Made by a program: the position numbers and the translations under genes | Origin: Pirellulaceae bacterium | Lineage (GTDB): Bacteria > Planctomycetota > Planctomycetia > Pirellulales > Pirellulaceae | Reading direction: 5' to 3' | Length of the DNA: 64,000 nucleotides | Assembly (NCBI GenBank): GCA_019636375.1 | Contig: JAHBXS010000002.1 | Coordinates: 647,621 to 711,620, forward strand | Shown here: positions 18,301 to 27,001 of the stretch, in pieces | Numbering within the stretch: the first letter of the stretch is position 1 | Layout of the letters: every line of letters begins with the position of its first letter | Notes under the pieces: model-generated | Told to the model about the DNA's origin: nothing | Database searches by the model: none | Seen by the model: the letters and a program-made list of their open reading frames with translations, nothing else

Positions 18301-19524
18301 ATGAACCCAAACAGTATCCGACCTGATTTTCCGATTCTTGATCAAACGATTCACGGAAAATTTCCATTAGTCTATTTGGACAATGCTGCTTCAACGCAAC
18401 GTCCGACCGCCGTGATCGAGGCGATGTCCACCTGTTATCGGCGTGATTACGCTAACGTTCATCGAGGGATTCACGAATTGAGTGAGCGATCATCGGCTCT
18501 TTACGAATCTGCAAGGCAAACGCTAGCTGATTTTGTTGGCGTCAACGATCCAACCGAAATCATTTTCACCAGCGGCACTACGGCTGCGTTAAATTTGGTA
18601 GCTCATTCTTGGAGTGCTGCTCATCTCCGTGAAGGGGATGAGATTTTGTTGACGATCCTCGAACATCATTCCAACATCGTGCCCTGGCAACAAGCAGCGA
18701 CTCGGCATGGAGCGCGGGTGTTGTTTTCGCCACTTCGAGACGACGGATCGTTCGACCTTGAAGCATGGAAGTCTTCTTTCACTTCAAAAACCAAAATTGT
18801 CAGCTTTGCAGCAGTGTCAAACGTCATGGGCTACCGTTTGCCGCTTGAGGCGATGATTGAATTTGCGAAATCGCGTGGGGCGGTCGTGTGCCTGGATGCG
18901 GCTCAATCGGTGCCCCATGAAATCACAAATTTCGTGGAACTTGGAGTTGATTTCGCGGCTTTCAGTGGCCACAAGATGCTCGGCCCGTCGGGGGTTGGCG
19001 TGTTGTTCGGACGAAGAGAACTCTTAGAATCGATTCCGCCTTTTTTAGGTGGCGGGAGCATGATCAGCCAAGTCACCACCAGCGGTTTCGAGCCTGGCGA
19101 GCTTCCAGCGAAATTCGAGGCAGGTACGCCACCGATCGTCGAAGCGATTGGACTGGCCGCCGCCGCTGACTACCTCAACCAAATCGGACTCAACGAAATC
19201 GCTCGCCATGAAAAACAACTGGGACATCAAGCCCGCGAATTGCTGGGCAAAATTCCAGGCGTCAAGTTCCTGAATAATTCTAAAGAGTCGACCAGTGGGA
19301 TTGTGAGCTTCCATGTCCCTGGCGTTTCGGCTCAAGACATCGCCTTCTTATTGGATCGCAAGGGAATCGCGGTGCGGGCCGGGCACCACTGCACGATGCC
19401 TCTCCATGAGTTTTTGAAAATTCCTGCTAGCCTCCGCGCGAGTTTTTACCTTTACAATACGGCAGAAGAAGTCGAAACTTTCGCCACCCGCCTCGATGAA
19501 ATCGTCCGCCGATTGGCGGCGTAA
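18301..19524 (+). CDS. sufS: Cysteine desulfurase, SufS type
   Basis: 407 aa from ATG 18301 (an in-frame TTG lies one codon earlier). It strips sulfur from cysteine, via a persulfide, for Fe-S cluster assembly. PLP binding is at Lys225 in FSGHKMLGP, and the persulfide Cys364 is in RAGHHCTMPLH, the short-loop arrangement of group II enzymes. DNAASTQRP and ANVHRGIHELSERSS near the N terminus match SufS. No sufBCD or sufU/sufE is adjacent. The intron at 19634-21646 lies 110 bases downstream on the opposite strand. Confidence 0.92.
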   Translation: MNPNSIRPDFPILDQTIHGKFPLVYLDNAASTQRPTAVIEAMSTCYRRDYANVHRGIHELSERSSALYESARQTLADFVGVNDPTEIIFTSGTTAALNLVAHSWSAAHLREGDEILLTILEHHSNIVPWQQAATRHGARVLFSPLRDDGSFDLEAWKSSFTSKTKIVSFAAVSNVMGYRLPLEAMIEFAKSRGAVVCLDAAQSVPHEITNFVELGVDFAAFSGHKMLGPSGVGVLFGRRELLESIPPFLGGGSMISQVTTSGFEPGELPAKFEAGTPPIVEAIGLAAAADYLNQIGLNEIARHEKQLGHQARELLGKIPGVKFLNNSKESTSGIVSFHVPGVSAQDIAFLLDRKGIAVRAGHHCTMPLHEFLKIPASLRASFYLYNTAEEVETFATRLDEIVRRLAA

Positions 19525-19597
19525 CTTCCCTACCGTCACATCTTCTAAAAAATAGATCCTGACAAAAACCTTGAACGTGGTGAAGACGTGGCTTGTA

Positions 19598-19627
19598 CGT
19601 GGCCGTTCACTCCTTGAACGTGCCCAC
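19598..19627. repeat. TTCACTCC(G/T)TGAA repeat beside the intron 3' end
   Basis: GGCCGTTCACTCCTTGAACG with the flank TGCCCAC. It is nearly identical to the copy at 21647-21674 on the other side of the group II intron, in the same orientation. Confidence 0.8.
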
Positions 19628-19649
19628 CGTACGATCGGGGTAGGGAGAG

Positions 19650-21053
19650 TCAACTGACTCCCCCTCCCGCCGAACCGTACGTGCGGTTTTCCCGCATACG
19701 GCTCTCCACTTGGTAGTTCTCGATAGTTTGGACGAACTGAGCATGAGCCTGCACCAGGCTGTAGAGCCCAAGCTCAGAGAAGTAGCGGTTTGGCCAGCGG
19801 CATGTACGAGGTTGTCGGTCGGGATTGGTGCGGTGGCGTTTCAGAAGGATTCGTCGCAGACGACTGCGGAGCCAACTGTCATAGTCACCGTAGACATTCC
19901 AGAAACAATGGCGAAAGTAGTGAAACCAGCCGCGCATCATCTGATTCAATTGCTTGACGATATCCTCAAGCGAATCGCCAGATGTGCGTGGAGTTAACTC
20001 GCGGACACGATCCATGAATTTCTGTTGGCTTTTGGCTCGCGGAAACCGGAACCGGCCCCGAAATACATAACCCAGAAATGCAAAGCTTTGGTCGCGACTA
20101 TCGACAATCTGGGTCTTGTCCGGATGCAGGGTCAAGCCTGCTTCGCGAACCCATTGCTGGACGACTGCCAAAGCTTGTTCCGCTTCAGCTTGCGTCTTGC
20201 AGAGGATCACGAAGTCATCCGCATAGCGTACCATCTCATAGCCCTGTTCGGCCATGTGATGATCCAGCGGATTGAGATACAGGTTGGATAGCATCGGGGA
20301 GAGAACCGCGCCTTGCGGGACGCCCGTTTCCGGTGTCCAGCGGCTCAGTTCTGAAACCACTTCTTGATCGAGGTACATCTTGATCAGTCGCAGGACTGCA
20401 TGATCCGAAACTTTCTGCTTCACCAACGCGAGCAGTCGGTCTTTGGGGATCGTATCGAAGTAGCCTTTCAAGTCGGCATCTACCACGAAGACGTTGCCCT
20501 CTTCGAGTAATTGCTCGACGCAACGAAGTGCGCCATGACAGCCTCTGCCTCGGCGGAAGCCAAAGCTGCGAGGATGAAAGGTGTGATCAAAGATCGGTTC
20601 CAAGACATCCAGTAACGCGGTTTGAACCACTCGGTCGCGAACGGTAGGAATACCCAACGGGCGGGTTTCCTTCGTTCCCGGCTTGGGAATCTCCACCCGG
20701 CGTACAGGCTGCGGCCGATAGGTTCCGGCTTTCAGTTCCTGTTGCAGTTTGGTGATCTCGGCCAGAAGTTCGTCGTCGAGTTGTTCTACCGTTTGTCGGT
20801 CTACTCCAGCGGCTCCTTGATTGGTAATGACCTTCGAGGCCGCCCATCTCAAGTTTCGCTCACTGAAGACTTTATCGTACAGCGTGTGCCATTTGCCTCC
20901 TCTCACTTTGTTTGCCAAAAGTGTCTTCAACATGCTTTCTGTCCAAACCATCGACGATGCCCATTGGTCAATGCTCAATGGTTCCGTAGCCGGAGTAGCC
21001 CCGAAAGGCACTGTGACTTGCGACGGTTTAAGGTCTTTGGATTGTTTGGTCAT
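19650..21053 (-). CDS. ltrA: Group II intron reverse transcriptase/maturase
   Basis: 467 aa. RT domain with the catalytic YADD (MVRYADDFVILCK), upstream GVPQGAVLSPMLSNLYL and DADLKGYFDTIP, and a maturase X region (MMRGWFHYFRHCF, then RRILLKRHRT). No HNH/En domain follows. It reverse-transcribes and helps splice its host intron. The reading frame runs straight through domain V: the last residues (SRMRENRTYGSAGGG) are the translation of the domain V hairpin and the stop lies in domain VI, so the tail is probably not functional protein. All catalytic residues are intact, so it may be active. Confidence 0.93.
   Translation of the reverse strand: MTKQSKDLKPSQVTVPFGATPATEPLSIDQWASSMVWTESMLKTLLANKVRGGKWHTLYDKVFSERNLRWAASKVITNQGAAGVDRQTVEQLDDELLAEITKLQQELKAGTYRPQPVRRVEIPKPGTKETRPLGIPTVRDRVVQTALLDVLEPIFDHTFHPRSFGFRRGRGCHGALRCVEQLLEEGNVFVVDADLKGYFDTIPKDRLLALVKQKVSDHAVLRLIKMYLDQEVVSELSRWTPETGVPQGAVLSPMLSNLYLNPLDHHMAEQGYEMVRYADDFVILCKTQAEAEQALAVVQQWVREAGLTLHPDKTQIVDSRDQSFAFLGYVFRGRFRFPRAKSQQKFMDRVRELTPRTSGDSLEDIVKQLNQMMRGWFHYFRHCFWNVYGDYDSWLRSRLRRILLKRHRTNPDRQPRTCRWPNRYFSELGLYSLVQAHAQFVQTIENYQVESRMRENRTYGSAGGGVS
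19672..19704 (-). ncRNA. Group II intron domain V
   Basis: A 33-base hairpin on the minus strand beginning GAGCCGTATGCGG and closing with CGTACGGTTC. It carries the AGC catalytic triad near its 5' end. It is the catalytic core of the intron RNA. Confidence 0.85.
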
Positions 21054-21646
21054 ACTTGCATCTACCTTGCTGCCGCCCTTGGCTCCACCGCGTTTTGCTG
21101 CACGGCTTCACGGCTACTATGGCGGCTCTGACTGCTGTTCCTGGTGCTTATCTTCTCGCTACATTGACGATCAGTCTTTTCGATACCAAGCTGCCTGTTC
21201 GTCGCACAGCTTGACCTGGAGTTGGTCGCCCAGTATCTCCGGCTGGGATTGATCACGAGAATCGACCCTGGCCAAGAACAGCTCTCCCTTCTTATCGCGT
21301 TTAACCTTCCTTCCATTCCGCACTCAACCACCGCATTGCCATTTCCAAACTTCAGCATCAGCGCGTTACTGCACCCAAAGTTCGTTCGCTGTGTCTATCC
21401 TGCGGAAAAGTCGATACAAAGGACTACAGGACGGTTCGTCGCACAGCGAAGGGTTCGGACTTTGCCAGCTTCCTCCCCGACAGGCTTGGCCGAATCAGTT
21501 TCACTTTCGTTACGGACTGGAATTTCTCCTCAGGTTGCTCCTCACCCTCCCTCGCGGGAACGCAATTACCACTTTCGAATACAGGGCGGTAACGTTACCC
21601 TGGTCAGGACTTTCACCCGACTGATTAAACGCCTTCAAAGGCGCAC

Positions 21647-21704
21647 TGGCCGTTCACTCCGTGAACGTGCCCATCCGCTCGTTCACGGAGTGAACGGCTA
21701 CGTA
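21647..21704. repeat. Pair of inverted TTCACTCCGTGAA repeats at the intron 5' exon
   Basis: Two copies face each other: GGCCGTTCACTCCGTGAACG (about 21649-21668) and CGTTCACGGAGTGAACGGCT (21680-21699). The first abuts the intron 5' splice site at 21646 directly. They lie between the intron and the stop of the methyltransferase gene at 21718. Confidence 0.85.
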
Positions 21705-21717
21705 ACCCTCACGGCAT

Positions 21718-22452
21718 TTACACTGCCGGTTTTTGACCGACAAAGATGTAGTACGGAGTCTTGATGAACGGAACGTACGGGAGGCGGGTCATGTGTTCGC
21801 CAAGATAAACTGTTTCCAATTGTCGGCGCAAGTAGGGAAGATGATCAGGGCTGGGGAACACGTTGTCGGTCGCGAACCAATTGGGCCACAAACCTCGGCA
21901 AAAAGTTCCATGTTTTTTCAAACCGGATTCGGGAAACTTCCGCGAAATATAGAAATCAACCACCCCTAGATAACCGCCGGGGCGGAGCATGGCCACCGCG
22001 TTATCAATCGCTGCAAACCAATCGGGGATCATCGTCAAAGAATACGAAAAAGTAACCACATCGGCCTGCCCCTCTTCAGGACGGAACTTGGTGGCGTCGG
22101 CTTCAGTTGGGACAGCATTTGTCCAACCTCGCTTTTCAAATCGATCGGCGGCAACTTTTAACAATGAGGCTGATAGGTCAACGAGGTAGATTTTCTTCAA
22201 CAGGTCAATCGAGTCCCCAAAGTTCTCGATATTCGCTCCGGTGCCACCCCCCATATCAACCCACACGCCATCTTGAGGGCGCGGTAATCGCTCCCACAAT
22301 TCCTCGCGCCCCTTGAGTAGCCGTTTGCGAAAGTCGTCATACGATTGAGCTTGCCCACCGTAGAAGCTCTCCAGTCTCTCGGCGTGGCTCGATCCACGCA
22401 CTGGTTTGACCAGCATGTGGTAAAGAATCTTCATGTCAGAAAAAAAAGCCAT
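21718..22452 (-). CDS. btaB: BtaB-type SAM-dependent methyltransferase (betaine lipid synthesis)
   Basis: 244 aa class I methyltransferase. The SAM motif is VWVDMGGGTGANIENFG (63-79), followed by YLVDLSASLL and the post-II strand ADVVTFSYSLTMIPDW. BtaB methylates diacylglycerylhomoserine three times to give the betaine lipid DGTS. Assignment rests on the family resemblance plus its place 22 bases after btaA in the same operon. It replaces phospholipid under phosphate shortage in Rhodobacter and others; that role here is inference. The intron has inserted just past its end without disrupting it. Confidence 0.85.
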   Translation of the reverse strand: MAFFSDMKILYHMLVKPVRGSSHAERLESFYGGQAQSYDDFRKRLLKGREELWERLPRPQDGVWVDMGGGTGANIENFGDSIDLLKKIYLVDLSASLLKVAADRFEKRGWTNAVPTEADATKFRPEEGQADVVTFSYSLTMIPDWFAAIDNAVAMLRPGGYLGVVDFYISRKFPESGLKKHGTFCRGLWPNWFATDNVFPSPDHLPYLRRQLETVYLGEHMTRLPYVPFIKTPYYIFVGQKPAV

Positions 22453-22474
22453 CTTAGGTACCCGCTGACGCGGT

Positions 22475-23665
22475 CTAGTCGTTGAATTGAGCGATAAAGA
22501 AGCTGCCGTAGGTATGCACGCGATCCTTGGGATGTAGCTCGGCTGCCAACTCAGGATTGTAAGTCAGCAGGCTGTTGACTTTCACACGCTGCTCATTTTT
22601 AGTGACATGGACTTGGTCGATGAAATCGGTATTGAATCCCCCGCTGCGCCAAATCAAACGAGCCTGGGGGGAAGCTTTGTCAACGATCGCTTGCCATTCG
22701 GCCTCGAGCAATGGGAAAAAATGATCGCTGAGCCAATCCATATGATCGAGCAGGATGAACTTGGAAATTTTCCAAGGGTGTTTTTCCAGAAAACCTTGGA
22801 CTGAATCAGTGTGGGTCGAAACACGATCAACGATCCCCCCCTTAAGTTTCTCGAAGTTTTCAGGCTCCAAATAGGTCGGGCAGCAGTCCCGCGTGTACTG
22901 CCCGTTCATGTACAGACGCCAAAAATAGTTGTCCTTCATCGGCAACCGGACCATGACCCCTTCGAGGCACTCTTGGATGTAGCGAACCAAATCGCCATCA
23001 TAAGTCGCCTCGATCTGACGGCGTTGGGCTCGCGGGACACCCAACATCGCCATCGTCGTGTCGCGATTGAGCGTGAACTTCACGAGGTTCGACCAGAATT
23101 TGTCTCGGAGTTTCGAGTTGTAGATTTCGGCTTGTTCTTCCACCGTGTCGGCGTTGAGGATTTGATCCAGATAAGGTCGCACTCGAATTACCTTGTCCGT
23201 GTAAATTTTCATCATTCGAGCAAACGTTCCCGACGTGCCGCGAAAATAAAAGGTCCGTCTGCGGTTGTCGAACCATTTAATTTTTCGATCCCAGAATTGG
23301 CGTGACCAATCGTCGAGATGGTTACGAAGTTTATCAGCGTAGATTTTTCGCACACCCGGCAAGCGTCCATCGCCAAACATTTTGAAAAACGTGTCGTAAT
23401 CGAGGGCGCGAATTCCGGCCTTCTTGAGTTCCAGCAACGCATTCTGGCGTGGATTCATATCGACGGCATACACACGTTCGACGCCGGCCAAGGCGTAATC
23501 CAAAGCATTACAGCCTGCCGAGGTGATGACCAACACATGGTCGCGCGGGCCAAAATCCAAGGCCACACGGTCGAGTCGCGGGTCTTCCCAACAGGTGTTG
23601 TAGACCAAATTATTGCGGTGAACCGTGTTGAAAATCCGGCGACTAAACCAATCAAATACAGCCAT
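22475..23665 (-). CDS. btaA: BtaA: SAM:diacylglycerol 3-amino-3-carboxypropyl transferase (DUF3419)
   Basis: 396 aa, the length of bacterial BtaA. It moves the 3-amino-3-carboxypropyl group of SAM to diacylglycerol, giving diacylglycerylhomoserine. Family features are [18 protein letters not shown] (19-36), the SAM-binding [16 protein letters not shown] and [17 protein letters not shown], and the C-terminal [14 protein letters not shown]. It is the first gene of a two-gene operon with btaB. No membrane segments; presumably membrane-peripheral. Any phosphate control is not visible: no clear Pho-box stands upstream. Confidence 0.9.
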   Translation of the reverse strand: MAVFDWFSRRIFNTVHRNNLVYNTCWEDPRLDRVALDFGPRDHVLVITSAGCNALDYALAGVERVYAVDMNPRQNALLELKKAGIRALDYDTFFKMFGDGRLPGVRKIYADKLRNHLDDWSRQFWDRKIKWFDNRRRTFYFRGTSGTFARMMKIYTDKVIRVRPYLDQILNADTVEEQAEIYNSKLRDKFWSNLVKFTLNRDTTMAMLGVPRAQRRQIEATYDGDLVRYIQECLEGVMVRLPMKDNYFWRLYMNGQYTRDCCPTYLEPENFEKLKGGIVDRVSTHTDSVQGFLEKHPWKISKFILLDHMDWLSDHFFPLLEAEWQAIVDKASPQARLIWRSGGFNTDFIDQVHVTKNEQRVKVNSLLTYNPELAAELHPKDRVHTYGSFFIAQFND

Positions 23666-23954
23666 CGAGCCTGCGTCTCATGTTGGAAAGTTATCGAGTC
23701 CGCTCACCCAGCGAACCGTCCCCAAAGTTCGGTTGCCAGCGGAAGCCCCGATTTTAGCAGGGCGATGCATTTCCTGCGACACGGGCACACCAGGGTGTTA
23801 AAAATCGCAGCCCGATGCGTTAGCCAGGAAAATCAACAGGTCCCTCACTAACGTTTTTCCTCACTAACGTTCAGGTTGGGTTTAATCCGTGAGCGTTCGG
23901 CAAAGGCGTTTTAGATCGGCTCGGTAAAGCCCCCTGGGGTTACGAAGGCCGGGT
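23666..23954. repeat. Spacer with tandem CCTCACTAACGTT repeat
   Basis: Two copies of CCTCACTAACGTT stand 17 bases apart at 23841-23855 and 23858-23875, within a 289-base spacer. The spacer otherwise holds no gene that I can support. It should include the btaA promoter and the end of the next operon. Confidence 0.65.
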
Positions 23955-24440
23955 TCACTCGACATACGCATCTTTCATTCGGTAGATGGCCCATATTTCC
24001 CCGTCTGGTCCAAGATATTCCCTGAAATAGAAGGTCCCTCTCAAGGTTACAGGGCGAAGCGTGTATTCCGTCTCCTGGCCGTCAGCAAGTTGCACCATGA
24101 TACAGTCGTACAACGCGGCACCGGGACCAAAGCAGCATTCTTGGTTGTCGCGAACGAAGACAAATTTGGTTAAACCGGACTGCTTGAAACTAGGGCGGAT
24201 AAAACCGCGAATCCGCATTGTCTGACCTTCGTAGCCACGAATTTTGTCGGTCAACATCTCGTCCGAGAATTGTCCCCCGATTTCCATATCGAACTTGATG
24301 TCGTCGAAGGTGCATTCGTTGACTTTTTGCGTCCGCTTTTCTTGCGCGAACGAAAGAGCAGACTCCCCCGCCAGCCCAATCGCGACGAGTACACCGATGC
24401 ACAACCACCGCCAACTAGCGGACTTCGGTGCATTCAATTT
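23955..24440 (-). CDS. Secreted DUF3299-like protein
   Basis: 161 aa from ATG 24440, which overlaps the upstream gene by 26 bases; an ATG at 24470 would give 171 aa. A signal peptide is at 1-33 (SWRWLCIGVLVAIGLAGESALSFA). The mature part has the DUF3299 layout: an IRGYEGQTMRIRGFIRPSF strand, then FVFVRDNQECCFGPGAALYDCIMVQL, then PVTLRGTFYFRE. The paired Cys-Cys before FGPG is conserved with the upstream paralogue (DCCFGG), a possible metal or redox site. Last gene of a five-gene cluster with an ABC transporter; function unknown. Confidence 0.8.
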   Translation of the reverse strand, partial: KLNAPKSASWRWLCIGVLVAIGLAGESALSFAQEKRTQKVNECTFDDIKFDMEIGGQFSDEMLTDKIRGYEGQTMRIRGFIRPSFKQSGLTKFVFVRDNQECCFGPGAALYDCIMVQLADGQETEYTLRPVTLRGTFYFREYLGPDGEIWAIYRMKDAYVE

Positions 24441-25140
24441 CATAGATAATGTGTGGGACGTCTTTTTCATCTATCGCTTTGGGATTCTTGTTCAGTTTAA
24501 ACGTTCCCATAATGGTGCGGTACCTGAAATCATAATCGACCGTTTGGTCGCTGAGAATAGTAATCCCGATGACTTCCGAAATTTTTGGGTTCCCACCAAA
24601 GCAACAATCCCCAAAATCGCCCGTCAAAACAAATTTTTTCAGATTCCGACTTTCATTCCCCGGTCGGACGTAGCCTTTGATGAAAACTTGTTGACCATCC
24701 AATTCTTCTGCCCGCTCTGTAAACAGTAGATTACTTCGCGAACTGGGTTTAAGCTCATAGAACCGTACGCGGCTGAATCCCTCTGGAACTTCGGTGACAT
24801 ACACGAAAGAGTGCCACCCAACCGACGAGGCGAAAACCAATCCACCCAACAAGATTCCTAACCATGCCGCCTTTTTCCCAACCAATTCATCGGGATAACG
24901 CCGAATGCTGCTGAGACCCATGAAGCCGAAACAGATGGCTAAAAATGGCAGAATAACAAACAAAGGTGCCCAATAGGCAACCAAACCCAAAACCGCCAAA
25001 GCCACACTCGTGACGGCGGCACGACTGACGGTCCGATAGCCTTCCTCTTCCCAGTCATCATGCTCTTCTCGAGGGATGTCAAACGGGTCGGCCTTAAGTT
25101 TTCGTTCGTCGTCGATTTGAGAATCTGTCAATGTGCTCAT
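24415..25140 (-). CDS. Membrane protein with DUF3299-like C-terminal domain
   Basis: 241 aa from ATG 25140. An acidic N terminus is followed by two or three membrane segments at about 40-110 (AAVTSVALAVLGLVAYWAPLFVILPFLAICFG, and AAWLGILLGGLVFASSVGW), similar to DUF4190 membrane regions. The extracytoplasmic domain (130-241) matches the next gene: ELDGQQVFIKGYVRPG, FVLTGDFGDCCFGGNPKISEVIGITI and RTIMGTFKLN. The two proteins share the Cys-Cys-Phe-Gly motif and probably work together. Translational overlap with the downstream paralogue suggests coupled synthesis. Confidence 0.8.
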   Translation of the reverse strand: MSTLTDSQIDDERKLKADPFDIPREEHDDWEEEGYRTVSRAAVTSVALAVLGLVAYWAPLFVILPFLAICFGFMGLSSIRRYPDELVGKKAAWLGILLGGLVFASSVGWHSFVYVTEVPEGFSRVRFYELKPSSRSNLLFTERAEELDGQQVFIKGYVRPGNESRNLKKFVLTGDFGDCCFGGNPKISEVIGITILSDQTVDYDFRYRTIMGTFKLNKNPKAIDEKDVPHIIYEIECTEVR

Positions 25141-25200
25141 GGTGGGATTATTCTCGTTTCGGATGGGCCTTGGAGTTGAAACCAAGTATTACCCCAAAAA

Positions 25201-26793
25201 TCAAAAAATCAACCTTTCAAACCACCCACTGATCACCGACCAGATCAACAAAAACACGCCAATACTGACGATCATAGGGAGTGTGAGGACCACGACCCCC
25301 AACCGAAAACTTCCAGCTGCCGGAGCGTCAGATTCATCACGGACAGTCACCGGTGGGCTGGGGTCATCGGTAGATGCTACCGGTCGCCCCACAGGAATTT
25401 CTACGTTTTCTACTGGACTTGGTTCGCCAGTGAGGACCGTAAAGGTCTGTGTTTCTTCGGCGTCAGCGGGAGGGTCGGCTTGAGTAGAAGGACCAGAACC
25501 GGCAATATCAGAAAATACGGGGGTTTTGAGAGCAGTAACTTGTTCAGATTCTTGATTCAAAGAGCCTAATACGGCCGAGTCTGGCTCTGACGGCAGTTTA
25601 GGCTTAGAAGGCGACTCTTCCTCGGAATCGCCAAAATCGAAATCACTTAAAAACTTAGCCCGCTTGATCACCTCTGGAGCGCGCTCTTCAATTTCACTTA
25701 GATGTTTCTTCGCCTCCGGTGTCGGGCAGGCTTGCAGAAACTGCACAACCATTACTTTTTGAAAGTTCGTATCCAAGTCATCGAATAAACGAGCAACCCG
25801 ATCCGCAGCACCCCAGTCTTCCAACCGTGACAAATCCGGAAGCACGGCATCTGCAATTGCCGGCCGCTCTAAAAACATTCGCAGCGATTTGATAACGCGA
25901 TCTTTCGACAGGACTTTCACATCCATCGCGTGAAACGTTAGTGCGGCCTTGACCGACAACAATTGCAAATCGTCCGATTCTTCGGGCAACAACAGACATT
26001 CGTCGATCACATCCATTCCTGGGTTGCCTACGAGCGTCAAGTACGACGCGACTAACGCATCTAAACCCGCTTGCTGCTCTCGATCACCGCTCCGTATGAG
26101 TCGCTCGAGTTCTTGAGCATCTTCTGCAGTCCCACACACTCCGAGCATCGTGAAATACAAGCGACGTCGATTGATCGGGACATCTGGATTTGCAATCCAC
26201 TCCATGAGCGTCTTGCGATCGATTCGATCTTTGAGTTCGATTAAATCTTCGTATTTGCATCTCGCAAATTCATCGTAGGCATCGTAGGTCAAAACGTCAT
26301 CTTCATGCTCTAGATACGGCAGGAAAAATGCCAATCTTTCAGCCCCTTCGCGAGGAAGTTTTTCCAACTTCCCAATGTAATCAACCAAATTTTGATTTGC
26401 CCGTAGAGGAGTCGACCAAACCGTATCGGGCGGGTCCACACCCATCACCAAAAACAGTTGCCCAACATCATACTTGCCAACCAGCAGGGCCTTGAATCGC
26501 ATTCCCACTTCTACAAACTCTTGCCCCTTTTGAATGGAGGCAATTTCAAGTTCAGCTTTTGGTAGGAAAATATCGTCGTCCTCAATCTCCGGGGCTGGTT
26601 TCACCAACTTGGCAAACACGACGATCTGATTGGTCTCGATGTTTTCAGTAAAAGTCGCCGCCACGGCAGAACAAAACGGACAGGCCATCATCGAGCAGGC
26701 ATGCGTGTCGCGCTCCGCAAACGAGGATCCCCCCGCTTGACCTGCAAAGAGGGCAAACAGCAAAAACATTAGGATGGAAAATTTACGATTCAT
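25201..26793 (-). CDS. Secreted, membrane-anchored helical-repeat protein
   Basis: 530 aa from ATG 26793. A signal peptide at 1-25 is followed by a Cys-rich start (HACSMMACPFCSAVAATF, a CXXC within CPFC). A central region at 150-390 of alternating helices resembles HEAT-type repeats. A low-complexity acidic/proline stretch at 400-500 and a C-terminal membrane helix (LGVVVLTLPMIVSIGVFLLIWSVI) close it. The CPFC motif could bind metal or form a disulfide. It lies between the ABC permease gene and the DUF3299 pair on the same strand, so it may be part of that machine. No named family recognised. Confidence 0.75.
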   Translation of the reverse strand: MNRKFSILMFLLFALFAGQAGGSSFAERDTHACSMMACPFCSAVAATFTENIETNQIVVFAKLVKPAPEIEDDDIFLPKAELEIASIQKGQEFVEVGMRFKALLVGKYDVGQLFLVMGVDPPDTVWSTPLRANQNLVDYIGKLEKLPREGAERLAFFLPYLEHEDDVLTYDAYDEFARCKYEDLIELKDRIDRKTLMEWIANPDVPINRRRLYFTMLGVCGTAEDAQELERLIRSGDREQQAGLDALVASYLTLVGNPGMDVIDECLLLPEESDDLQLLSVKAALTFHAMDVKVLSKDRVIKSLRMFLERPAIADAVLPDLSRLEDWGAADRVARLFDDLDTNFQKVMVVQFLQACPTPEAKKHLSEIEERAPEVIKRAKFLSDFDFGDSEEESPSKPKLPSEPDSAVLGSLNQESEQVTALKTPVFSDIAGSGPSTQADPPADAEETQTFTVLTGEPSPVENVEIPVGRPVASTDDPSPPVTVRDESDAPAAGSFRLGVVVLTLPMIVSIGVFLLIWSVISGWFERLIF

Positions 26794-27001
26794 AAACCGT
26801 GGTTCTTTTTTCTTCGTGTTCCGTCGGCAAAAAAATCTCATCCGCCGCAATCGCGGTCGCCGCAAATTCGGATGACATCCGCTTGCCGCCTATCCGTTAC
26901 TGGTCTCGCCGCAAAATGGTTCGCCGGATGCCTTTAATCTAGCCTGTTTTTTCGAATAACTCAAAGGTTGCTATCTGAATTGGTTTCGAAACTGCCTGCA
27001 G

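Larger units (their letters stand above)
19634..21646 (-). mobile_element. Group II intron, about 2.0 kb, complete
   Basis: Read on the minus strand, the element begins GTGCGCC at 21646, the expected GUGYG 5' end. It carries a reverse transcriptase gene and ends with a domain V hairpin at 19704-19672 (GAGCCGTATGCGG loop CCGCACGTACGGTTC). A domain VI stem follows with a bulged A seven bases before a 3' end at CCCCGAT (19634). The 590 bases upstream of the ORF (21054-21646) are the domain I-III RNA and hold no gene. The intron lacks an endonuclease domain and follows a palindromic stem in the 5' exon, both typical of bacterial class C introns. Exact ends are inferred from consensus. Confidence 0.85.

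Noticed and set aside
21222..21764. 180-aa frame within the group II intron RNA
   Set aside because: It lies over the domain I-III RNA region and has no protein family signature.
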